Shown: positions 1 to 7,613 of the stretch, piece after piece | How positions within the stretch are numbered: position 1 is the stretch's first letter | How the letters are laid out: each line of letters starts with the position of its first letter | Source of the DNA: Dunaliella salina | Lineage: Eukaryota > Chlorophyta > Chlorophyceae > Chlamydomonadales > Dunaliellaceae | Assembly: GCA_002284615.2 (NCBI GenBank) | Contig: MU069589.1 | Span: 287,554 to 299,148 of the forward strand | Reading direction: 5' to 3' | DNA: 11,595 bases | The notes under the pieces: model-generated | Databases searched by the model: none | The model's input: the letters and a program-made list of their open reading frames with translations, nothing else | Told to the model about the DNA's origin: nothing | Made by a program: the position numbers and the translations under genes

Positions 1-66
<66 letters not shown>

Positions 67-69
67 CAC
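1..69. repeat. (CA)n followed by (CGCA)n microsatellite
   Basis: Bases 1-30 are pure CA dinucleotides. From 31 the tract changes to about nine CGCA tetranucleotides and returns to CA at its end. The whole tract alternates purine and pyrimidine, a sequence class known to favour Z-DNA. It lies about 80 bases before the proposed 3' splice site at 150-151, so it is probably in the intron that precedes the first exon of the window. The left edge is cut by the window. Confidence 0.95.
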
Positions 70-151
70 AACCCATCATCCTCGTCATCATCATGCGCTG
101 CTGTACGGAGTGCAGGAGAACCATGCACTGATGCCCTTTCCCTGAACACAG

Positions 152-226
152 GCGGATGACTTACACACAGCCAAGCGTCAAGCCCTGGTTCCACCCTCTG
201 CTGCTGATGAGCATGCAGCCAAGGCC

Positions 227-261
<35 letters not shown>

Positions 262-1102
262 TGACAGGGAGGAGCAGCAGCAGCGTGAGAAGGAGGAACA
301 GCAGCAGCGGGAGAGGGAAGAACAGCAGCAGCGGGAGAGGGAAGAACAGCAGCAGCGGGAGAGGGAAGAACAGCAGCAGCGGGAGAGGGAAGAACTGCAG
401 CAGCGGGGGAGGAAGGAGCTGCAGCAGCGTGAAAAAGAGGAGCAGAGGCAGCGTGAGAGGGAGGAGCAGCAGCAGCGTGAAAAAGAGGAGCAGCAGCAGC
501 GCGAGAGGGAGGAGCTGCAGCAGCGTGAAAAGGAGGGACAGCAGCAACGCAAGAGGGAAGAACAGCAGCAGCTTGAGAGGGAGGAGCAGCAGCTGCATGA
601 GAAGAAGCATCAGGAGCAAGAATGGGAACAGCAACAGCAGCAACAGCAGCACGAAAAGGAGCAGCTGGAACAGCAGGAACGGAACCAGCAGCAGCAGCAG
701 CAGCAGCACGACCAGCAGCAACAGCAGCAGTTGAGGGAGGGTGAGGACGAACTGATGGGGGGAGTTGATGAGGAACATGGCGAGGCTGCTGCTGCTGAAG
801 CCGCTAGCCATCTCCCTGACGTGCAGCTGGGCAAGGAAGCGGAAGGAGAGGGAGAGGGTGGAGAAGAGGAAGCGGGATTGGAAGCGGAGGAGGAGCATGG
901 AGAGGGTGATTTGGTGGGCGAAGGGGATGGAGAGGCGGGAGAGGGGTTGGAGCAGGAAGGGGATATGCAGGCGCATGAGGAGGAGGAGGAGGATATGGGC
1001 TTAGAAGAGGGGCAGGAGGGGGCAGGAGGCCCAGGGGATTTGTCTGAGGAAAAGGAAGAGAGGGCCGCTGACAAGCTGCAGCAGCAGCAGCAACAGCATG
1101 TT

Positions 1103-1136
<34 letters not shown>

Positions 1137-1216
1137 GGCAGCAGCGTGAGGAGCAGCAGCGACAGGAGCAGCGCGAGCAGGAGGAAAGGCTGCAGCAGCA
1201 GCAGCAAGCGGAGCAG

Positions 1217-1257
<41 letters not shown>

Positions 1258-1313
1258 CGAGGAGGAGCAGCTGAATGCTGATCTAGACAATGAGGGCACC
1301 GGCGCACGCCCAG
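152..1313 (+). CDS. Exon 1 (internal): Gln/Glu-rich repeat and acidic region of an unrecognised protein
   Basis: I do not recognise this protein. The frame is open from the AG at 150-151, preceded by the pyrimidine-rich tgccctttccctgaacacag, and a stop sits just upstream at 143-145 in the same frame. Numbering from 152 as residue 1: residues 27-36 are polyGln; about 37-150 are an 8-residue repeat of the type EEQQQRER; about 150-193 are Gln-rich; 194-308 are strongly acidic with little sequence complexity; 310-370 hold Gln runs of 6, 10 and 12 encoded mainly by CAG. The make-up recalls trichohyalin-like or Q-rich scaffold proteins, but that is a similarity of composition only. I end the exon at CCAG|GTGTGC because the phase (one base over) matches exon 2. 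Reading through instead gives a stop at 1382-1384, so this could also be the last exon of a separate gene. The start and the missing 5' part are uncertain. Confidence 0.68.
260..601 (+). repeat. 24-bp coding minisatellite (8-residue repeat)
   Basis: About fourteen copies of a 24-base unit of the form gaa-gaa-cag-cag-cag-cgg-gag-agg. It encodes an EEQQQRER-like octapeptide with E/K, L/Q and G substitutions. Four central copies (about 295-395) are nearly identical and the flanking ones are more diverged, the usual pattern when a coding minisatellite is still being homogenised. The 8-residue period is not a 7-residue heptad, so a regular two-stranded coiled coil is not assured, although the charge pattern would suit a long single helix. 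Confidence 0.85.
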
Positions 1314-1985
1314 GTGTGCAAGCGCTGATGCAGCAAGCTAGCACCCAGGGATCCGTACCAGGGGAGGCTCTGAGCTTCTGCTAGAACTTTTTTAGCACAC
1401 CTGTGACCTGCATCAATTGCATTGTGCGTCATTGACGCCCATGCATCAACCTTTTTCAACCAAACAATCCAGGCACTCATGATCAGCGGAGGTGATGATC
1501 ATATTCGTGAAAACAACGTGATTTGACAGTCATGAAAGCAAGCAGCCAAACTGCCTGGCTTGAGGTCAAGCCCTAATGTAATGTTTCATAATTAGGGTTG
1601 GTCAGGTTCATAGGTATCAAGTAAATGTAGGAAAGCGGGTATTGAAATATGGGCATAATACAGCCCCCGCCTTCTTGTGGAGTGTGTGAAGCGTGCAGAA
1701 ACTACGGGTGCAGAACCGCATATGGGTACGGAATACAGTGTTACTACTGTATTTAAGCATGTTTGGATTTCGACACGGAGTTGACCAACCCTTAATGTTG
1801 TGTTATACAATGCGCCCAGGTGCTTGAGATCGCCTTGCTCAAGAGTTGCCGCTTTCCTGCCAGCTCACTCCATCACCCTTTCTGGCTATTTCTTACGCAC
1901 AGCAGGGAAACATGTTGCTGCATGCTTTCACCCCATTCCCCTGCTTGCGTTCTCAGGCACAGAGAGGCACGAAGGCCACGCAAAG
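1314..1985 (+). other. Intron 1, unique part
   Basis: Begins at the GTGTGC donor after exon 1. It contains the alternative in-frame stop at 1382-1384 and otherwise AT-richer sequence than the exons. Small open frames occur on both strands, but none has coding-like composition or a recognisable motif. I see no tandem repeat or transposon end in this stretch. Confidence 0.5.
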
Positions 1986-2598
1986 CAAGCTCACTCCATT
2001 TCTCCATGTGTGCCTTCTCAGACGCGGCTCACTCCATTTTGCCTTACGAGTGTCCTCAGACGTGGCGTGGAGGAACACGTCTGCATTGATAATGCAAAGC
2101 GGGGCTCACTCCATTTCTCCACGCGCCTTCTCAGACGCTGCCCACTCCATTTTATCTTACGAGTGTCCTCAGACGTGGCGTGGAGGAACACGTCTGCATT
2201 GACCATGTAAAGTGGGGCTCTCACTCCATTTCTCCGTGTGCCTTCTCAGACGCGGCTCACTCCATTTACCTTACGCGCGTCCTCAGATGTAGAGCAGCCC
2301 GCCAGCAGCAACCTTGCAAAGCAAGCTTTCTCCGTTTCTCTGTGTGCCCTGTGAAACGGTACTCACTCCATTTTACCTTATGCGCGTTCTCAGATGCAGA
2401 GCAGCACACCAGCAATGACCTTGCAAAGCAAGCTCACTCCATTTTTCTGTGTGCCCTATTAGAAGCTATTCAAGCCTGCCTTCGCAGACGCAGAGCAGCA
2501 TGCCAACAAGGACCTTGCAAAGCAAGCTCACTCCATTTTTACCCTATGTGCGTCCTCAGATGCGGCTCACTCCATTTTTACCCTATGTGCGTCCTCAG
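1986..2598 (+). repeat. 115-bp tandem array resembling 3' splice sites, end of intron 1
   Basis: The core CTCACTCCATTT (with slight variants) starts at 1990, 2028, 2105, 2141, 2220, 2256, 2362, 2433, 2527 and 2566. The first copies form a two-part higher-order unit of 115 bases (1990 to 2105 to 2220), with inner spacings of 36-38. Later copies are more irregular (106, 71, 94, 39). Most subunits are followed 15-30 bases later by a pyrimidine-rich stretch and TCCTCAGA or TTCTCAGA. The last copy's gtcctcag at 2591-2598 is the proposed acceptor for exon 2. The array therefore consists of repeated acceptor-like sites, the real one being the final unit. Confidence 0.8.
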
Positions 2599-2799
2599 AT
2601 ACGGAGCTGGAAGGGGAGGGCTTTGAGGAGGAAGGGGCGGGGGGGGCCAGTGACGGCTTTGCACTGTCAGAGGGAGGAGAGATGCGAGAGCGGGAGCAGC
2701 AGCAGCAGGAGGCAAGGGAGGCTGAGGAATTGGAGGAGGAGCTCCTGGGGGGCGAGGACGAAGCGACTCTGCCAGAGGAGGCGAAGCGCGAGATGCAGG

Positions 2800-2801
<2 letters not shown>
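2599..2801 (+). CDS. Exon 2: acidic Glu/Gln-rich segment
   Basis: Starts after gtcctcag. Its first two bases (AT) complete the codon left by exon 1 (G|AT, Asp), and the frame then stays open to GAG|GTGTGTGT at 2801/2802, ending in phase 0. It encodes residues 388-455 of the model: acidic and Gly/Glu-rich, then EMREREQQQQEAREAEELE, then ELLGGEDEATLPEEAKREMQ. The charged Q/E/R composition continues the style of exon 1. The LLGGEDE motif at residues 436-442 resembles LMGGVDE of exon 1 and LLGGVDE of exon 5. No enzyme or known domain motif is visible. Confidence 0.68.

Positions 2802-2875
<74 letters not shown>
2802..2875 (+). repeat. (GT)37 starting at the splice donor of intron 2
   Basis: A pure 74-base GT tract begins exactly at the exon 2/intron 2 boundary, so the first GT of the microsatellite is the predicted donor dinucleotide. 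Every second position in the tract is a possible GT donor. Read as coding it would give only Val-Cys repeats. Confidence 0.9.
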
Positions 2876-2879
<4 letters not shown>

Positions 2880-3129
2880 GCCCTTTGCATTCAATTCAAT
2901 GGCTGAAGTGCACATTTAAGGGGAGATCCAAACAAAGGTGTGCGAGCACAAGCGGGTTAAGCACATCCTGCACTTGCCTTTGAGCGCCTAAGAGAGCACA
3001 CTTCAAGATCGTGTCGTGTCGTAGCTTATGCAGGCCCGTCATGTCCTGCAGAAACAAATGCCCTTGCTCTCTAACTGTTTCAGCTCACCCATGGGAAGAC
3101 CTGACCATGTTGTGTGCACGTGCATGCAG

Positions 3130-3790
3130 GCTCGTCGTGAGGCAGACAGTAAGCATGGTAGCCAAGGTGCTTCTCCAGCACCACCTCACGAGACGCAACA
3201 ACTCCCCACAGGCACCCCCGCTCCAGAAGCTACCCCACCCACAGCCCCTGGCCATACACCAGTCCCTTCAGGCTCTGCTGCTGCTGCACCCAGCCCCAGC
3301 ACCATCGCTCCGTCAACGAGGCCTGAGGGCGGGCCAGGGCCTGCTCCCCACACCACCATCACAGCCCCTGCTGGCATGGATACAGATCCACGCAGTGCAG
3401 CAGGAACAGCATCGCAGCGGACACAGGCACACCCACAAGATGTTGTGGCAGCTGCCGGAGGGGCTCCAAAACCCCCGGACACGCAAGCACCTGCGCAGCA
3501 GAAAGAACCTGGAGAGGCTGTTGGTGAAGTTGCAGGCGCGGGCACCATAGAGAATGATCTGACAGGGGAGCGGGATGAGCTAGTGGGGGAGGGAGGGGGT
3601 GAGGATGAGGGAGAAGGGGCAGGCAGTGGGAGCGGGGAACACGATGATGAGGGGGAAGGAGGACACGAGGACGATGACGAGTATCAGGACGACGAGCAGC
3701 TCCGTGCATTGCGTACACGCGCCATGGAGGCGACGCAGAGTACCAAGCGCTTCCACACGCCCGAAGCTCAGGGCTCGCCTGCGCCCTCAG
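3130..3790 (+). CDS. Exon 3: Pro/Ala/Thr-rich then acidic segment
   Basis: Begins after gtgcacgtgcatgcag in phase 0, matching the end of exon 2, and is open to GCCCTCAG|GTGGGG at 3790/3791 (phase 1). It encodes residues 456-675. The order is a charged start (ARREADSK), about 465-590 rich in Pro, Ala, Thr and Gly and probably disordered, about 596-645 very acidic (Glu/Asp/Gly), and then the more ordered-looking LRALRTRAMEATQSTKRFHT. The acceptor choice rests on phase: the good-looking tttcag at 3078-3083 would hit a stop in phase 0. A frame remains open past the donor through the TG repeat to about 4095, but that extension is only Val-Cys and low-complexity sequence. An uncalled base (n) lies at 3826, outside the proposed exon. 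Confidence 0.68.
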
Positions 3791-3831
3791 GTGGGGCTGT
3801 GTACTCCTTCAAGGCAAACAACATTNGTGTG

Positions 3832-3902
<71 letters not shown>

Positions 3903-4019
3903 CACCTTTGTGCGTTGCGCTCCCGCGCCATGGAGGCCATGCAGAGTTCCAAGCGCATCCAAACGCCCTGGGCTCGGGGCTCGCCTGTGCCCTCAGGTGG
4001 GGCTGTGTACTTCTGAAGG
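3694..4019 (+). repeat. 206-bp tandem duplication of the exon 3 end, donor and TG tract
   Basis: The sequence from 3694 (gagcagctccgtgcattgcg) recurs at 3900 (gagcacctttgtgcgttgcg). GCCATGGAGGC at 3721 recurs at 3927, and CCCTCAGGTGGGGCTGTGTAC also recurs 206 bases on. The unit thus spans the last ~97 coding bases of exon 3, its splice donor and the following TG microsatellite. Copy 2 still reads as a near match to the exon 3 peptide in frame (AMEAMQSSKRIQTPWARGSP) and then meets a stop at 4014-4016. It lies inside intron 3 in my model and is probably a decaying exon copy. Confidence 0.8.
3835..3900 (+). repeat. (TG)33 microsatellite near the 5' side of intron 3
   Basis: A pure TG tract of 66 bases between the two copies of the 206-bp duplication. 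The uncalled base at 3826 is just before it. It is the sequence complement of the (CA)n tract at the other end of the same predicted intron. Confidence 0.92.
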
Positions 4020-4031
4020 GATATTGTGTGT

Positions 4032-4070
4032 GGGTGTGGGTGTGGGTGTGGGTGTGGGTGTGGGTGTGGG
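4032..4070 (+). repeat. (GGGTGT)n hexamer repeat with G-quadruplex pattern
   Basis: Seven GGG tracts, at 4032, 4038, 4044, 4050, 4056, 4062 and 4068, are each separated by TGT. Four or more G3 tracts with 3-base loops is the classic G-quadruplex pattern. The G-rich strand is the plus strand, so the structure could form in the intron RNA as well as in DNA. Confidence 0.9.
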
Positions 4071-4256
4071 TGTGTGTATAGCTGAGGCAGTGTGAAAAAT
4101 GGATCAGCTCAAAAGGGGGAGCGTACGTGTGCAGGTGTGCGTGCTCAAAAGGGGTCTGTGTGTGTCGGCGGAAGGGCCACTTTTGAGGTGTCAAGGCAGC
4201 ATGTTTCCGATTTGCACTTCTATCCATGCACATGTGAGGGTAGGGAGATCTTTTAT

Positions 4257-4410
4257 GCTTGCAGCAAACGAGGTAGCCTGTTGTGCATTTGATAGTAGGT
4301 GGGTCAAGCTTTTGCTTGTAGCAAATGAGCAAGTACGTGGTCTGCTTTTGATGGTAGAGTAGTCGATTATGCTTGTAGCAGACGAGCAAGTCCATAGTCT
4401 GGAAAGGCCA
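4257..4410 (+). repeat. 57-bp tandem repeat, about 2.7 copies
   Basis: The phrase GCTTG(C/T)AGCAAACGAG and variants starts at 4257, 4314 and 4371, exactly 57 bases apart, and the intervening sequence (for example TTTTGATGGTAG) is also partly conserved. Copies are diverged, so the duplication is old. Confidence 0.7.
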
Positions 4411-4591
4411 CCCATCTATTTGTCAAAAGTTAGTGATGAAACAGAAGTCGAAAGTAAAAGCTAAGCACAATTCATTCACGTCTGACTCTGGTTCTGCGCC
4501 AGTTCTGTGCATGATTTGAAGGCAGGGCTGTTTGAAGGCAGGTCTGTAAAATGAGCCGTTTTTGAAAAGTCAGACCGTCTAAACGGTCCGA

Positions 4592-4980
4592 TGACGGTTC
4601 GGTTCGGTTGAAATTGTAGAGACGCTCCCAGGAAACTGACGGTGGCTAATGGACCAGTGGGTAGCACCATCTGGCTCAGCTGAGCCACTCGTGCAGCTGC
4701 GGCTTGTCTGAGCCACTAGTTGCTCGCAACGATGGTTTGAGGCAGCAGGGTGTAAGGTGCCCAGGAGGGTTGGGGCAGCGGGGCAAGGCAGGTCAGCAGT
4801 CAAGGCACTTTATTAATTTCGAAGTTCTTCATTCTTGGAGTTTTAGAACACTCCAAATGGCATTTTTGTTCCTGCAGCAGATTGCCAGACCGAACCGTCC
4901 ACCGAACCGTTTTGCACTGTTTAAACGGTTTGGCATTTGGGAAATGCGCTAAAAATACGTACAAACGCACCGAACCGTCA
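4592..4980. repeat. Inverted repeat with perfect 12-bp arms, 389-bp span
   Basis: TGACGGTTCGGT at 4592-4603 is the exact reverse complement of ACCGAACCGTCA at 4969-4980. Subterminal copies of the same motif (CGGTTCGGTT on the left; CCGAACCG at about 4892 and CCGAACCGTTTT on the right) and a shared TAAACGGT core add to the symmetry. This could be an old miniature inverted-repeat element, but I see no convincing target-site duplication beside the arms and no coding capacity inside. Confidence 0.5.
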
Positions 4981-5398
4981 ACTGTCACTTGTCACAGCGC
5001 TGGTTGAAGTTCTGCTTTCAACCCTGCTTACTGGAAGTGAGGCTCCTTTTGGTTTCCTTTCTGACCAGTGCCACCAACAAAAGAGCCCTGTGCAAAATGA
5101 ATAAAGGGGAAATCCGCTTCCCTTTGCAATGCGCTTGCTTCCCACAGGCTAGGCTAGCCGTCAATCGTTTTGACTGGCGGCCTTGTAACCTTGTAACCTG
5201 GCTTCCCACATCAGAGCAGGCAAGTAAGGGCTATGGCTACTCCAAAGCGTTTGTTTTAAGTTCTTCCACGCAGGGTTTCACCCTTCCCCAACTGTTGCAG
5301 TCCAGCTCGCATTCCACTCTCGCAATTCGCTTCATATCAAATTGTGTATACGTGGTTTTGTCCGCAGGCGCTTGCTGTTGCACACAGCAAACATACAC

Positions 5399-5502
5399 AC
5401 AAGCATGAGCTGAGTGAGCTGACCTCAAGAGGATGCATTATCAATCATCAACAAGCATGAGCCAAGTGAGCTGTCCTCAAGAAGATACATCATCAATCAT
5501 CA
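5399..5502 (+). repeat. 52-bp tandem duplication
   Basis: Two copies (5399-5450 and 5451-5502) beginning ACAAGCATGAGC, with GTGAGCTG and TCAATCATCA at matching positions. Copies differ at a handful of bases. It directly precedes the long CA tract. Confidence 0.8.
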
Positions 5503-5510
5503 ATTGATCT

Positions 5511-5782
<272 letters not shown>

Positions 5783-5798
5783 GGGAACACCCTTGCAG

Positions 5799-5951
5799 GT
5801 ACGCAAGGACCTACCACCACCACCTCTGAGCCCGCAAGCGCCAGCGCACCGCAGATGCAGAGGCCTCCACAGGAGGTCAAGCAGAACCGGAAGCGCCAGC
5901 GCAACGCAGATGCAGAGGCCTCCACAGGAGGTCAAGCAGAACCACCTGAAG
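5799..5951 (+). CDS. Exon 4: short basic/Pro-rich segment with internal duplication
   Basis: Bounded by acceptor cccttgcag and donor CCTGAAG|GTAGATAT. Its first two bases complete the codon from exon 3 (G|GT, Gly), and the frame stays open and ends in phase 1. It encodes residues 676-726: a Thr/Ser/Ala/Pro-rich start, QMQRPPQEVKQNRKRQRN, then ADAEASTGGQAEPP. The cluster NRKRQR (residues 705-710) is a possible nuclear localisation signal by composition. The exon contains a 55-bp tandem duplication, so its two halves encode different peptides. In frame 0 (from 5799) the exon is open as well, so the frame choice rests on phase with its neighbours. Confidence 0.62.
5838..5947 (+). repeat. 55-bp tandem duplication inside exon 4
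   Basis: GCGCCAGCGCACCGCAGATG at 5838 recurs at 5893 as GCGCCAGCGCAACGCAGATG, and the identity continues through CAGAGGCCTCCACAGGAGGT to GTCAAGCAGAACC. Only one base differs over the first 50. Because 55 is not a multiple of three, copy 2 is read in a different frame from copy 1. The near identity indicates a recent event. Confidence 0.9.
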
Positions 5952-6386
5952 GTAGATATGTGTGTGCGCGTGTATGTGCGTGGGTGGGTTTGGGTGTGTG
6001 GTGTGTGGGTGTGCAAACATGTGAATCATCTGCTGCTTGCAAGGCGGAGGCGAGTTTCCCTGCGGGGACACGGGGCATGACTTGCCATGAAGTACCCTGC
6101 CGATTCTCGCTGTGTACACCTTAGCTCCTTTTTTCAAGTATCAAGATGGCAATATGCTCTGTCAGACCATGATCAAGCACATCCTGTTGCTCCTGGTTGA
6201 TGAGGGCCTCCTCGGGGGCATTGAATACATCATCATACAAAAATGCATCACAGTACAAAAATCAATTACGCCCATCTCCTCCTGCATGCATGTTGCGTTG
6301 CAGAAGGCATGCTCAGAGTTGTGAGTAAAGTGGTGACGTGTAAAATCACTTTACGTAAAAAGACTTTTGACAGAAGATTGACATCA
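5952..6386 (+). other. Intron 4, GT-rich start and unique middle
   Basis: Follows the GTAGATAT donor. The first ~75 bases are degenerate GT/GGGT-rich sequence like the starts of introns 2 and 3. The remainder up to 6386 is unique, with no supported gene or repeat. Confidence 0.5.
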
Positions 6387-6558
6387 AACAGGGTTTCAAA
6401 CCTGACTCCTCTTGGTTGCCCCTTCTGCCCCTGCATTGCAGAGGACCTGTTTAGTAGTCTGGATGATAGATTAACAGGGTTTCGAGTCTGACTCCTCGAG
6501 TCTGCCCCTTCTACTCCTGCTTTGCAGAGGACCTGCTTGGAGGCGTGGATGAGGACAT
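6387..6558 (+). repeat. 86-bp duplication of the exon 5 acceptor region
   Basis: AACAGGGTTTC begins at 6387 and again at 6473. Both copies contain a CCTGACTCCT-like or TCTGACTCCT stretch, a pyrimidine tract with CCCCTTCT, and TTGCAGAGGACCTG at an 86-base offset. The copies therefore carry two complete 3' splice sites, at 6440-6441 and 6526-6527, and two versions of the exon start (GACCTGTTTAGTAGTCTGGA versus GACCTGCTTGGAGGCGTGGA). Copy 1 has no good donor afterwards (only weak GTTTCG at 6479) and meets a stop, so copy 2 is the likely functional one. Confidence 0.8.
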
Positions 6559-6571
6559 GCATGAGCAGCAG
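6528..6571 (+). CDS. Exon 5: 44-base micro-exon, source of the downstream array
   Basis: Acceptor tactcctgctttgcag and donor CAGCAG|GTTAGTG, both close to the usual consensus. The first bases complete the codon from exon 4 (G|AG, Glu), and the exon ends in phase 0, matching exon 6. It encodes residues 727-741, EDLLGGVDEDMHEQQ. The LLGGVDE core matches LMGGVDE of exon 1 (201-207) and LLGGEDE of exon 2 (436-442), which argues that it is truly coding despite its small size. The repeats of intron 5 contain many diverged copies of this exon and its donor. Which copy is used in the cell, or whether several are, cannot be told from the sequence. Confidence 0.55.
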
Positions 6572-6869
6572 GTTAGTGAGGAGTCGGAGAAGACATGCAA
6601 GGGAGACCATGAGACAATCACAGATGAATCATTGGTGATTAATGAAGACATGCATGAGCAGCGAGTGAGTGGCCAGATAGAATGACCTAATAACAAGACC
6701 TGAGAGAATGGCATTTAGTGGCCAGATAGAATGATACAGTGAAAGGACTGTGTGGGATGTGCACACTTGCACACGAGTAGTGCCTGTATGTGTGTGTGTG
6801 TGTACATGTAGCATCCCGTGCACACACATGCACGGGTGAGATCTAGGCATGGATGAGGACATGCATGAG

Positions 6870-7032
6870 TAGGGATCGGCATATAGCGCTAAAAACCATG
6901 TTTTCCAGCGCTATATAGCGTTATATAACATTATATTATCATAGCGCTATTTACCAATGCCGCTCCCTAAAGATCGGCAAATAGCGCTGTGCAAGGGTCT
7001 TGTACAGCGCTGTAGGCCAACGCCGATCCCTA
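6870..7032. mobile_element. hAT-type MITE, copy 1 (163 bp)
   Basis: The element has perfect 11-bp terminal inverted repeats, TAGGGATCGGC at 6870-6880 and GCCGATCCCTA at 7022-7032, and is flanked on both sides by the same 8 bases, TGCATGAG (6862-6869 and 7033-7040). An 8-bp target duplication and TAGGG-type ends are typical of the hAT superfamily. Removing the element and one flank restores an intact array unit (ATGCATGAGCAGCAGGTT). The centre is AT-rich with five AGCGCT palindromes. An internal inverted end (ATGCCGCTCCCTA at 6957-6969) makes it look like two fold-back modules in tandem. It has no coding capacity, so movement would need a transposase supplied from elsewhere. Since the array itself repeats TGCATGAG, the flanks alone are not proof of a target duplication, but the exact restored unit is strong support. 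Confidence 0.8.
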
Positions 7033-7436
7033 TGCATGAGCAGCAGGTTCGTGAGGAGTTGGCGAAGACATGCAAGGGAGGCATTGATGAAGATATGCAA
7101 GGGCGACATCGATGAAGACATGCAAGGGAGACCTTGAGACAATCATAAATGCATCATTAATGATTGATTAAGACATGCATGGGAGGCGTTGATGAGGAAG
7201 TGCAAGGGAGATGAATTATCAATGATTGATTGAGGTATGCATGGGAGGTGTTGATGTAGGTGTGCATGGGCGGCATGGATGAAGACATGCATGAGCAGCG
7301 AGTGAGTGGCCAGACAGAATGACCTAACAACAATGACCTAATGGAATGGCATATGGTGGCCAGGTAGAATGATCTTGTGAAAGGAGAGTGTGGGGTGTAC
7401 GGGTGAGATCTAGGCATGGATGAGGACATGCATGAG

Positions 7437-7613
7437 TAGGGATCGGCATATAGCGCTAAAAACCACGTTTTCCAGCGCTATGTAGCGTTATATAACATCA
7501 TATTATTATAGCATTATGTTATTTTAGCACTATTTACCAATGCCGCTCCCCATAGGTCGGCAAATAGCGCTATACGGGGGTCTTGTACAGCGCTATAGGC
7601 CAACGCCCCCCTA
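7437..7613. mobile_element. hAT-type MITE, copy 2 (177 bp)
   Basis: Same left end (TAGGGATCGGCATATAGCGC) and same flanking TGCATGAG (7429-7436 and 7614-7621) as copy 1. The right end is eroded: GCCCCCCTA replaces GCCGATCCCTA. The AT-rich centre has extra sequence around 7505-7535. Its position in the second block of the segmental duplication suggests it was copied with its surroundings and did not insert independently. Confidence 0.75.

Larger units (their letters stand above)
4071..5398 (+). other. Intron 3, central part without supported exons
   Basis: About 1.3 kb with no open frame of convincing composition on either strand. It contains a 57-bp tandem repeat and a long-range inverted repeat (both listed separately). 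A sequence resembling an acceptor (cttgcttcccacag, ending near 5147) occurs, but no coding-like sequence follows it. Confidence 0.5.

Noticed and set aside
156..734. Plus-strand Ser-rich frame in the first exon
   Set aside because: Reading CAG repeats as AGC gives Ser runs. The alternative frame joins in phase with exon 2 and yields the regular EEQQQRER repeat.
161..976. Minus-strand open frame of 271 residues, Leu-rich, resembling a membrane protein
   Set aside because: It is the reverse of the CAG/GAG-rich exon: CTG and CTC codons produce Leu runs automatically. The plus-strand frame has flanking splice signals and a sensible charged repeat.
610..1344. Minus-strand Cys/Ser-rich frame (244 residues)
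   Set aside because: The Cys runs come from TGC on the reverse of CAG repeats. No zinc-binding or other motif arrangement is present.
3078..3083. Alternative acceptor ctaactgtttcag for exon 3
   Set aside because: It looks strong, but with exon 2 ending in phase 0 it would run into a stop codon within seven codons. The 3129 acceptor keeps the frame open.
4020..4075. Telomere-like repeat
   Set aside because: The unit GGGTGT differs from the plant/algal TTTAGGG or TTTTAGGG types, and the tract is short and within an intron. Better described as a simple G-rich repeat.
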